Assembly (NCBI RefSeq): GCF_024029335.1
Contig: NZ_CP097116.1
Location: 496,001-560,000, forward strand
Origin: Fructilactobacillus myrtifloralis
GTDB lineage: Bacteria > Bacillota > Bacilli > Lactobacillales > Lactobacillaceae
Reading direction: 5' to 3'
DNA length: 64,000 bases
Under the pieces are notes generated by a model. That model was given only the letters and a program-made list of their open reading frames with translations, searched no databases and was not told the origin of the DNA. A program made the translations under genes and the position numbers. This document shows, one piece after another, positions 33,551 through 41,320 of this stretch. Position 1 is the first letter of the stretch; each line of letters begins with the position of its first letter.

Positions 33551-34126
33551 CTATAACTGGTGCACTAAGTTCGTCAGTGCTTGCATTTTGGTTAAGTCTT
33601 TCTGTCCGTCGGTTTCCACACCACTCGAAACGTCCACCACCGCGGGCTTCACGCTGGCTACGGCTGCCTGGACGTTAGTAATTGTGATCCCGCCGGATAG
33701 GATTTCTGGTTGAGTTAACTGGTGTGCTTGAAATTGCGACGGGGCCTGTCCCCGTCCCCGACTCGCGTCAAACATCACGTAGTCGGTCGCCGAATCAACA
33801 TCTGTTTCTGTCTGAACTACCTGGATTAACTGCACGTGCTGCTCGTGTAAAGCCGGAATTAAGCCCTTTGGCAACTCCCCATAATACTGCACTAATTGCA
33901 GTCGTCCGGCCTGCACGGCCGCCATTACGGTTGCTAAACTAGCCTCGACAAACACCCCAACCGGTGTAATCGTGGGCGCTAAATCCCGCATCAGTTGCTG
34001 GGCAGTGGCAAGGTCGACCTGCCGTCGACTGGGAGCGAAGACCAAGCCAATGAAATCGGGCTGGACCACGTTGGCCTTGTGAATGTCTGCCACGGTCTGC
34101 AGCCCACATAGTTTAATTTTCACCAT
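33551..34126 (-). CDS. trpF: Phosphoribosylanthranilate isomerase
   Basis: The ATG at 34126 (or GTG at 34129) follows GGAGGAG and gives 191 aa starting MVKIKLCGLQTVADI, with the catalytic Cys in KLCGL. FIGLVFAPSRRQVD near residue 24, VGVFVEAS near residue 56, and LSGGITITNV near residue 145 fit TrpF. Its start lies within the 3' end of trpC, overlapping by about 14 bases. It isomerises phosphoribosylanthranilate to CdRP. Confidence 0.92.
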   Translation of the reverse strand: MVKIKLCGLQTVADIHKANVVQPDFIGLVFAPSRRQVDLATAQQLMRDLAPTITPVGVFVEASLATVMAAVQAGRLQLVQYYGELPKGLIPALHEQHVQLIQVVQTETDVDSATDYVMFDASRGRGQAPSQFQAHQLTQPEILSGGITITNVQAAVASVKPAVVDVSSGVETDGQKDLTKMQALTNLVHQL

Positions 34127-34898
34127 CACGGAGCTCCTCCAACTTTTCCCGGGGATACGCTGCCAGCATCATCGTTTCCCCGACGAGAACGCCATCGACG
34201 CCAAGGTTGCTCAATTCCCGGATGTCAGCTGCCGTTTTAACTCCGCTTTCCGCGATCATCAACGTATCAGCGGGGACCGCCTCTCGGAGTTGCTTGGCGT
34301 TGTCAAAATTAACCGTGAAGTTTTTCAGGTTGCGGTTGTTAATCCCAATGATGCGGGCCCCCGCAGCAATCGCCCGCTGAACCTCGGTCGCGTTATGGGC
34401 TTCAAAGATCGCCGATAAGCCCAAGTGTTCGGCTAGGGCGAAGAACTCCCGGAGCTCCTGATCGGATAAAATCGCACAAATCAATAAGATTGCGCTCGCT
34501 CCGGCTTGTTTAGCCGCATAAATCATATACGGATCGACCGTGAAGTCCTTGCGGAGCACTGGAATCGAAACGGTTTGTGCCACGGTTTCTAAATCAGTCA
34601 AGCTCCCTTTAAAGTAGTCGGGTTCCGTCAGGACCGAGATGGCACTGGCGCCGGCCGCGGCGTAAGCGCGGGCGAGTTGCGCCACGTCAATCGTGGTTTT
34701 AATGTCCCCTTTGGACGGCGACGCCCGCTTAATTTCACAAATAAAGCTGAGGTGGGGGTGATGCAAAGCACGTTCAAACGGAAAGTCCGTGGTTAAATCC
34801 CGCGCCTCTACCTGCTCCTGTAATTCTGCGAGTGGTTGTTGGGCTTTCGCCCGGGCAACGCGTGCTTTGGTCACGTTGGTTAAATCATCTAAAATCAT
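34113..34898 (-). CDS. trpC: Indole-3-glycerol phosphate synthase
   Basis: The 261-aa protein has ICEIKRASPSKGDI (residues 52-65) with the catalytic Lys, SVLTEPDYFKGS (near residue 89), VLRKDF (near residue 113), IIGINNRNLKNF (near residue 181) and MIAESGV (near residue 214). It closes the indole ring from CdRP. The ATG overlaps the trpD stop (ATGA). Confidence 0.96.
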   Translation of the reverse strand: MILDDLTNVTKARVARAKAQQPLAELQEQVEARDLTTDFPFERALHHPHLSFICEIKRASPSKGDIKTTIDVAQLARAYAAAGASAISVLTEPDYFKGSLTDLETVAQTVSIPVLRKDFTVDPYMIYAAKQAGASAILLICAILSDQELREFFALAEHLGLSAIFEAHNATEVQRAIAAGARIIGINNRNLKNFTVNFDNAKQLREAVPADTLMIAESGVKTAADIRELSNLGVDGVLVGETMMLAAYPREKLEELRDGEN

Positions 34899-35917
34899 GC
34901 GTCCTCCTTCTCGTTGGTTGCGGCCACAAACTCCGCGAGTTTGTGGGCTGCCTTGCCACTATCAATCGTTGCCGCCGCTAGCTTTAAGCCCTCCGCAATC
35001 GTCACCTCCGGTCTGGCTACGTGTAAGGCACAAGCGGCATTTAGCAGCACCACGTCTCGTCGCGGACCGCGCTCGCCCTGCAAGATGTTCCGGGTAATCT
35101 CAGCGTTTTCCTGCGGAGTCCCACCGACTAAGTCCGCTGGAGAACATAAGGAAAGTCCCAACGCTTCTGGATCAATGCTGCCCGTCGTAATTTGGTGCTG
35201 ATGCAACCGGGCAAACTGCGTCGTAGTCGTCAGAGTCACTTCATCTAGACCATCATCTCCATGAACCACCATGGCCTCTTTGACTCCCAGTTGGTCCAGC
35301 ACCTGTGCCATTGGTTCTACCAACTTGGCGTCGTTCACGCCTAACAGCTGATACATGGCTCCAGCTGGATTGGCCAACGGTCCGAGGTAGTTAAACAGGG
35401 TCGGGATTGCCAATTCGCGTCGTACCGGAGCGACAAAGCGCATGGCCTGATGGTACTTTTGCGCAAACAAGAAACAGATGCCCACGGTCGTCATGGTGTG
35501 GGTCGCTTGCACGGGGCTTGATGCCAGGTTAACTCCCAGAGCCTCCAGCACATCCGCCGCTCCACTCTCACTGCTAGCCGCCCGATTCCCGTGTTTGGCC
35601 ACTGGGATCATCCCAGTGGCGGCCACCACTAACGCCGTGGTGGTTGAAATGTTAAAGGTCTGGGCGTGATCGCCCCCCGTCCCAACGATTTCGAGCACGT
35701 CCTGTTGGGGTTGAATTTGCGTGGCGTGTTCGCGTAACGAAGCGGCTGCCCCACTAATTTCGTCCACCGTTGCACCCTTACTGGTAAGGCCCATCAAAAA
35801 CGCGGCTTGTTCGCTGGAGCTCGTTGCATCGTTCATCATTTCGTCTAACACGGCATGGGTTTGGTCAGCCGTTAAATCCCGGCGTTGGCTCAATAACGTA
35901 ATCGCAGTTTTAATCAT
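34895..35917 (-). CDS. trpD: Anthranilate phosphoribosyltransferase
   Basis: The 340-aa protein has the PRPP-binding GTGGDHAQTFNISTTTALV (near residue 80), KHGNRAASSESGAADVLEALG (near residue 107), and HGDDGLDEVTL (near residue 224). It adds a phosphoribosyl group to anthranilate. It is the first gene of the minus-strand trp operon, behind a T-box leader. Confidence 0.96.
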   Translation of the reverse strand: MIKTAITLLSQRRDLTADQTHAVLDEMMNDATSSSEQAAFLMGLTSKGATVDEISGAAASLREHATQIQPQQDVLEIVGTGGDHAQTFNISTTTALVVAATGMIPVAKHGNRAASSESGAADVLEALGVNLASSPVQATHTMTTVGICFLFAQKYHQAMRFVAPVRRELAIPTLFNYLGPLANPAGAMYQLLGVNDAKLVEPMAQVLDQLGVKEAMVVHGDDGLDEVTLTTTTQFARLHQHQITTGSIDPEALGLSLCSPADLVGGTPQENAEITRNILQGERGPRRDVVLLNAACALHVARPEVTIAEGLKLAAATIDSGKAAHKLAEFVAATNEKEDA

Positions 35918-36019
35918 GGTTAACTCCTTTACTTAATCCTAGTGACAATCAACTTCGATCCGGCGTTGCCATCGTTTTCCTTGCATTGCTTCCATTCCTC
36001 CTAAAATTTTCCAACCAAC

Positions 36020-36330
36020 AAAAAAACCGCCCTTAACTAACTATTGTAGTTAAGGACGGTTTCCCGCGGTGCCACCTTGAATTTGGGTAAAAAGACGGTC
36101 TTTGTCAACGAAAGATAGCAGTTTACCCCACTTATCAGAGGACTAACATCCTCCTGACAACTGACGTATGTCTGCACGTCAAACCATACTTGCACTGCGT
36201 TCCGGTTTGCCCTCGATGGTCCATTTAACTAACTGCGTTCGGCTGCCATTCTCACCACCGGCAACTCTCTTGGCGGGCACATTAGTTTTAATCTCCATCT
36301 CAACGGTTTCTGTGGGTTGGATTTAATTGT
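36020..36330 (-). ncRNA. T-box leader of trpDCFBA, tryptophan-type
   Basis: The T-box core AAGGTGGCACCGCGGG lies at 36063-36078 on the minus strand. The terminator (36020-36062) has arms ACCGTCCTTAACTA and TAGTTAAGGGCGGT with a T7. In stem I the sequence AAATGGACCATCGAGGGC holds a TGG at 36221-36223 followed by A, fitting a Trp specifier. Uncharged tRNA-Trp would allow read-through into trpD. Confidence 0.9.
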
Positions 36331-36335
36331 TGCTT

Positions 36336-36364
36336 ATCATAACGAGCAATGAAATCCTTGTCAA
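36336..36364 (-). promoter_or_regulatory. Promoter of trpDCFBA
   Basis: On the minus strand TTGACA (36359-36364) and TATGAT (36336-36341) are 17 bases apart. Confidence 0.8.
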
Positions 36365-36388
36365 GGATTAATTTAAATTTTTTTAGCA

Positions 36389-36417
36389 TTGACATTACTT
36401 TTTAAATGTTTTAGGCT
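36389..36417 (+). promoter_or_regulatory. Promoter of trpEG
   Basis: On the plus strand TTGACA (36389-36394) and a weaker TAGGCT (36412-36417) are 17 bases apart. It is back to back with the trpD promoter, with 24 bases between the two -35 hexamers. Confidence 0.65.
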
Positions 36418-36423
36418 AAGAAA

Positions 36424-36746
36424 AATTAATTTACACCAGCGATAACTTAAACCAAACAAGTTATCTAAACCGATGACGTGGAGATCAAGATTACGCGGCC
36501 TTGTCAGCGAACTGATGATGGTGGGAGATCAGTCAAGCAACCCGTAGTTAAATGGACCACCGAGGGCACTATCAAAGGCAGCGTGCCGAGTACTTAGTGA
36601 CGAGTTGGAATGCGTCAGTTTCCGGGGGAATGATTCGTTCCTCGCTGAGCGGGTGGGATGCTTTTGGCATACCCATCAATTAAGGTGGCACCGCGGAGTA
36701 AAAAGTCCGTCCTTAACCATTATTCGTTAAGGACGGACTTTTTTTG
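36424..36746 (+). ncRNA. T-box leader of trpEG, tryptophan-type
   Basis: The T-box core AAGGTGGCACCGCGG lies at 36682-36696, followed by a terminator (36699-36746) with arms AAAGTCCGTCCTTAAC and GTTAAGGACGGACTTT. A TGG at 36553-36555 sits in AAATGGACCACCGAGGGC, nearly the same context as in the minus-strand leader, so both probably read tRNA-Trp and arose by duplication. Confidence 0.9.
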
Positions 36747-36768
36747 TTGTCTTTTTAGGAGGTTGAAC

Positions 36769-38175
36769 ATGCCAAATTACGTACGCCACGTTGTCACTTA
36801 CCACGAACCGAAGTTTTCGCCGACCCAGATTCTCGCGCAGTTACGCCACGAACATCCTGGGGACGGCTTTCTCTTCGATCTAACTAATCCCCATCCGGAT
36901 CATTCCGACCACCTGATTTACCTCGGCCTGCATCCGCTCCATCGCATTATCTATCAAGACGGTGTCATTACAACGGACGGGCACCAGCACACCGAAAAAT
37001 TGCAACCCTACCTAGAACGCTTACTAGCCCAATATCATTTTGAAACGACGAACCAACCCCTCCCCTTTTCGGGCGGACTGGTGGGGTATCTAGCCTATGA
37101 CTATAGTCGCGAACTCGTGCCACAGGTGCCGGTGACGGCTAATCCGCTAGGGTTTGCGGAAGCTGCTTTCCTCGTGTTTACGGAAGTGATTGGCTTTAAC
37201 CCTCAGACGCACGAGGTCACGCTGATCCAAAATCTTCCAGCCGGCGAACCCGAGACCTTGGCGGACCTTCGCCAGGAACTCGACCGGCTACAAGCTGCTG
37301 GTCCCACGTCGCCTAAGTTGCACCTAACTCAACCCCTGCAACCCCGGTTCGACCAAGCGACCTATACTGAGTTAATTGATCAAGTCGTCGACCACATTTA
37401 TCGCGGCGACATTTTCCAACTGATTCTCGCTAATCCCTTACAGGGGCAGGTCCGTGGCGATCTGCTCGCCCTGTACCAAGAGTTAGCCGGTCACTACCAC
37501 TGCTACCTTAGCTGCGGAGACTTGCAAATGGCAACGGCGTCGCCCGAAACATTACTACGCAAAACCGGGAACCATCTCGCCACCTTCCCGTTAGCGGGAA
37601 CCCGGCGGCGGGGGCGCGATGCTGAAACAGATAAGCAGATGGCCCACGAACTGCTCACCGATCCCAAAGAGCATGCTGAACACAACATGCTAGTCGACTT
37701 AGGTCGCAACGATTTGGGGGCCGTGAGTCAGTTCAACTCGGTTCGGGTCAACGAACACATGCAGTTGCACAAATACCAACAGGTCATGCACCTCGCTTCG
37801 ACCGTTGAAAGTGAAATTGCGCCCGAAAAATCGGCCCTTGATGCCTTACAAGCCGTCTTTCCCGCCGGCACCCTGTCTGGAGCTCCCAAGAGCTCGGCGC
37901 TCAAAATCATTGCTCAGCTCGAGCAACAACGCCGCGGGCTGTACGGAGGGACCTTTGGGTACTTAGACTTTAACGGTGACTGTGACTTTGCAATCGGCAT
38001 TCGCCTGGCGCAACAAAAAGGCCCACAGTTGCTGGTCCAATCCGGCGCAGGCATTGTCGCCGACAGCATTGGCAGCCACGAGTATCAGGAATGTTTTAAT
38101 AAAACCCGGGTGATTCGCAAGGCGCTCGCACGGGCAACCCAACAGGAGGTGCTATCCGATGATTTTACTGATTGA
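36769..38175 (+). CDS. trpE: Anthranilate synthase component I
   Basis: An earlier frame start lies within the T-box leader; the ATG at 36769 follows AGGAGG (36757-36762) and gives 468 aa. The chorismate-binding domain is clear: GDIFQLILANPL near residue 212, the SPETLLRK near residue 258, LAGTRRRGRD (near residue 276), LVDLGRNDLG (near residue 307), and PAGTLSGAPKSSAL (near residue 364). It makes anthranilate from chorismate using ammonia from TrpG. It is the first gene of a two-gene unit diverging from trpDCFBA. Confidence 0.93.
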   Translation: MPNYVRHVVTYHEPKFSPTQILAQLRHEHPGDGFLFDLTNPHPDHSDHLIYLGLHPLHRIIYQDGVITTDGHQHTEKLQPYLERLLAQYHFETTNQPLPFSGGLVGYLAYDYSRELVPQVPVTANPLGFAEAAFLVFTEVIGFNPQTHEVTLIQNLPAGEPETLADLRQELDRLQAAGPTSPKLHLTQPLQPRFDQATYTELIDQVVDHIYRGDIFQLILANPLQGQVRGDLLALYQELAGHYHCYLSCGDLQMATASPETLLRKTGNHLATFPLAGTRRRGRDAETDKQMAHELLTDPKEHAEHNMLVDLGRNDLGAVSQFNSVRVNEHMQLHKYQQVMHLASTVESEIAPEKSALDALQAVFPAGTLSGAPKSSALKIIAQLEQQRRGLYGGTFGYLDFNGDCDFAIGIRLAQQKGPQLLVQSGAGIVADSIGSHEYQECFNKTRVIRKALARATQQEVLSDDFTD

Positions 38176-38746
38176 TAACTACGACAGCTTTACGTACAAC
38201 CTGTACCAACTGCTCGGTCAGTTCACGACTGACATCCGCGTGATTAAAAACGACGAGTTAACCGTGGCCGAGATTCAAACCCTCCATCCGGCTGGAATCG
38301 TGCTCTCTCCCGGCCCCGGCAATCCTGATGACGCGGGCGTCAGTCTGGACGTCGTGCGCCAGTTACACGGTCAGATTCCGATGCTGGGCGTTTGCATGGG
38401 CTTGCAGGTCATGATTCAGGCCTATCACGGGCATGTGGTCCCCGCCCAGCAGTTACTGCACGGTAAGGCCACTCCGGTCCGGTTAAACCCGAAGAGTGTT
38501 TTGTTTCACGGCGCAGGACCCACTGGAACGGTCGCCCGCTATCATTCGTTAGTCGGTGAGCGGGCCACCCTACCCGCTGAGTTTACTGTTACCGCGGTCG
38601 ACGAGTACCAGGAACTGATGGCGGCCGAAATTCCCGCGCAACAACTGTACGGCGTCCAGTTTCATCCGGAATCGATTTTGACGGAGGATGAGTTGGGAGA
38701 ACGAATTGTGGAGAATTTTTTGCGAGTGGTAAATGAAAAGGAGTGA
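38159..38746 (+). CDS. trpG: Anthranilate synthase component II, glutamine amidotransferase
   Basis: The 195-aa protein is a class I amidotransferase: LLIDNYDSFTYNLYQLLG (residues 3-20), LSPGPGNPDDAG (residues 51-62), the nucleophile Cys in LGVCMGLQ (residues 77-84), and the His-Glu pair in VQFHPESILTE (near residue 170). It overlaps trpE by 17 bases. It could also serve p-aminobenzoate synthase as PabA, but the place after trpE favours TrpG. Confidence 0.93.
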   Translation: MILLIDNYDSFTYNLYQLLGQFTTDIRVIKNDELTVAEIQTLHPAGIVLSPGPGNPDDAGVSLDVVRQLHGQIPMLGVCMGLQVMIQAYHGHVVPAQQLLHGKATPVRLNPKSVLFHGAGPTGTVARYHSLVGERATLPAEFTVTAVDEYQELMAAEIPAQQLYGVQFHPESILTEDELGERIVENFLRVVNEKE

Positions 38747-38912
38747 ATTAATCAAGATATTATCTTGCATGATGGATTATTTGTGTAAACAAAAAATAGA
38801 TGAGATTTTTATTTATGACAACCATTAAATTTCAAAGCCAAAAATAAATCAAATAATCAATATATTTATTTTATGAAATTATAAATATATTGATTTAATG
38901 ATATAAATATAT
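38747..38912. other. AT-rich spacer with two inverted repeats
   Basis: The spacer between trpG and the DUF6119 gene is very AT-rich. It holds a perfect 15-bp palindrome, CAAGATA T TATCTTG (38753-38767), directly after trpG, and a 13-bp perfect inverted repeat with an 11-base loop (38857-38893, arms TCAATATATTTAT and ATAAATATATTGA) just after the stop of the minus-strand gene. The latter may be a weak terminator. Confidence 0.5.
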
Positions 38913-41144
38913 TTAAATACTTATTAAATGAGGTTTTCCACTTATAAGTATTGTTTTTTTGTATTTGCTTACATCTTTAATAAATAAAATTTTCAAATCT
39001 ATACCATTGGATTTCAAATCTTTACACAAACTATATAACCCTAAACAAGATAGAAAGGGTAATTTTTCAGAAATTTTGTCGGCTTTTTTATCCGTTATAA
39101 TACCCAAAACATAGCAAACATTATTATTTTCAAAATTTAAAGATTGCTTCCCCCCTAGTCTTTTAACCCATTTGCCACCTTTTTTATTTATAAAATTTTT
39201 AACTCCATCTTTTTCATTATTAACTACTTCTGATGAAGACCTAACTTGGTTAAGTAAATGACTAAATCCATTACCGCTAACACCGATTTTATTACAAATA
39301 AAATAAAATTTATTTTCATTATTTCCATAATAAAGCCAATCACAGATTTCAATTTTGGTTATTTTGCCATTATTATTGTATGGTTTACAATCCAAATTTA
39401 AAATTTCGCCAGAACTGTTTTCATAAATAATTTTATTGTAATTATTTTCACTAAAAGTTTTCTCATTACCATTACTTCTTAATTTTTTTGTATAATCCAA
39501 AGCATATTTTATTTTAAAATCTCTAATTCTATTAACATATTTGAATACTCTTTGTATAAATTCACTTGTAAATTTATACCATTTTCCATCTATAAGTAAA
39601 TATGTATATTCATTGTCTTCATAAAAAAATTGACAACAATTATAAACAAAAGTATATTTACTTATACTTTTATTATTTGAATCATATTCACTTATTTTTA
39701 AATTTTTCAATATAAATGTTAAGGGATTATAAAATTTAATATCAAACTTCACTTTTATAGGTTGCATAATTTTTGTATTTTTTTCTACAAATTCACTAAC
39801 AGTTTTATTTAAAACATTATTTTTAATATACAAATTAAAGATTTTAATTTTTTTATCTTTAATTTTTTTATCTTTAATTGAAGAAATTTTTTCTTCAAAT
39901 TTTTTATTAAAATTTTCACCAAAAAAAGGTAAGTCTGATAATTTTTTTCTAAAAATATCTTTAAAAATATCTTTAAATAAATCATTATTTAAATTATCAA
40001 ACAATTCATTATCAATCTTAACAATCTTTATTTTATTTTTATCCTCTTCATCTTCTTTTTCATAAATATATGAAAGTTTATTTCCATCAACGATATTACC
40101 ATCAATAAAAAATCCCTTTAAAAATGATTCAAATTTATCTTCCTGATCTTTAGTTTCTCCTAATTCCTTTAATTCATTATTCCATGAAATATTTTCAGGT
40201 TTTGATTCTGATTCTATATGACTTATTCTATCAATAACATTTAAAGCATCAACAAAAGATTCAAAACGCGAAGTAATATTCAAAAACTTCCCATTTTCTA
40301 TTAAAATATCAAAATCCTTGTTATTACTTTTAACAAACTTTGAGTATATTTCATATTTTTCAGAACCCTTCTTATTTTCATCTCTCTTTTTTTTATAAAA
40401 TTCTCCCAATTTTTTACATTTACCACCTGAAAAGGTCACATTCCCTGTCATCTTTTTTGCCAAAAATGGTATGTCATCATCTACTATTCTAGAAACAGGA
40501 ATATATTTATTATCAGTTGTTTTTTTATTATTTTTTATAAATGGATATTCAGAAAAATCAATTGCTGAAATATTTTTTAAATCTTCAACTGATAAAACCT
40601 TCCTGATAATATTAATGGGAAAATTTTCACAAATATCTTCATCATTTAAAAAACCAATTCCATTACCAAAAGAAATTGCATAGATATTATTATTATCCTT
40701 ATCTCCAATAATTATTAAAGCATCATATTTTATTTTTCTAAGATCAAAATCCTTACCAATAAAATCGAAAAAATCATCTTTCCATCCAGGGAAAAGAGGA
40801 AATTCTTTTTTCAAAAAGAATTTTCCATCATAACCATTTAAAGACTTAATTCTGTTATTAAGATCTCCTTCAATCAATTGGTAATTACCATTATTTATGT
40901 TAATAATTCTTATAATGTCGTTAACAGAACTATTTATTTTTTCTTTATCTTCAATATTTTCTTTTATGTCCTCCAACTTTTTTTCAACATGTTGAATATA
41001 TTCATAAGTATTTTCATCTGAAGTATTTTCATCTGAAGTATTTTTATCTAAATATTTAATATATCCTTCTTTAAGATAATATCTATAATCTTTAATTTGG
41101 CGTTTTTTCAGCTTACAAAAACTTATCTTCTTTTTTTTAATCAT
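38913..41144 (-). CDS. DUF6119/TIGR04141-like sporadically distributed protein
   Basis: The 743-aa protein is larger than the usual family size (about 500-600 aa). Two blocks match my memory of the family. The N-terminal third has DALIIIGDKDNNNIYAISFG, GFLNDEDICENFPINIIRKVL and the later MTGNVTFSGGK. The C-terminal third has YLLIDGKWYKFTSEFIQRV, KIEICDWLYYGNNENKFYFI and SHLLNQVRSS. Members occur patchily in bacteria, often near mobile or defence genes; no mechanism is established. The gene is extremely AT-rich and Lys/Asn/Ile-rich, unlike trpG before it and the ABC genes after it. Short in-frame repeats (TSDEN twice, KDKKI twice, FKDIF twice) suggest slippage. Function unknown. Confidence 0.68.
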   Translation of the reverse strand: MIKKKKISFCKLKKRQIKDYRYYLKEGYIKYLDKNTSDENTSDENTYEYIQHVEKKLEDIKENIEDKEKINSSVNDIIRIININNGNYQLIEGDLNNRIKSLNGYDGKFFLKKEFPLFPGWKDDFFDFIGKDFDLRKIKYDALIIIGDKDNNNIYAISFGNGIGFLNDEDICENFPINIIRKVLSVEDLKNISAIDFSEYPFIKNNKKTTDNKYIPVSRIVDDDIPFLAKKMTGNVTFSGGKCKKLGEFYKKKRDENKKGSEKYEIYSKFVKSNNKDFDILIENGKFLNITSRFESFVDALNVIDRISHIESESKPENISWNNELKELGETKDQEDKFESFLKGFFIDGNIVDGNKLSYIYEKEDEEDKNKIKIVKIDNELFDNLNNDLFKDIFKDIFRKKLSDLPFFGENFNKKFEEKISSIKDKKIKDKKIKIFNLYIKNNVLNKTVSEFVEKNTKIMQPIKVKFDIKFYNPLTFILKNLKISEYDSNNKSISKYTFVYNCCQFFYEDNEYTYLLIDGKWYKFTSEFIQRVFKYVNRIRDFKIKYALDYTKKLRSNGNEKTFSENNYNKIIYENSSGEILNLDCKPYNNNGKITKIEICDWLYYGNNENKFYFICNKIGVSGNGFSHLLNQVRSSSEVVNNEKDGVKNFINKKGGKWVKRLGGKQSLNFENNNVCYVLGIITDKKADKISEKLPFLSCLGLYSLCKDLKSNGIDLKILFIKDVSKYKKTILISGKPHLISI

Positions 41145-41241
41145 AATAATAATACATACCTCTTAAAATAAACGTTTAACAAAAGTATTTAACACAATCA
41201 TTATACAGTTTATTTATAACAACATATATACATTATATGAT

Positions 41242-41266
41242 ATTTTTTATTAAATTAATAAAAAAT
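41242..41266 (-). terminator. AT-rich hairpin downstream of the ABC permease gene
   Basis: ATTTTTTATTAA pairs perfectly with TTAATAAAAAAT around one base. It lies 55 bases after the permease stop and may terminate that operon; the stem has no G or C, so this is weak. Confidence 0.35.
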
Positions 41267-41320
41267 AGAATGTACAATGAATTTACTTATAATACCAATG
41301 TACACATTTAAAAATTAAAA

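Noticed and set aside
36658-36768. N-terminal extension of trpE starting at 36658
   Set aside because: It runs through the T-box core and terminator. The ATG at 36769 has a strong ribosome binding site and starts the family.
38857-38893. AT-rich inverted repeat as a replication origin
   Set aside because: No DnaA boxes or iterons and no replication gene nearby. A weak terminator or chance repeat in AT-rich DNA is enough.
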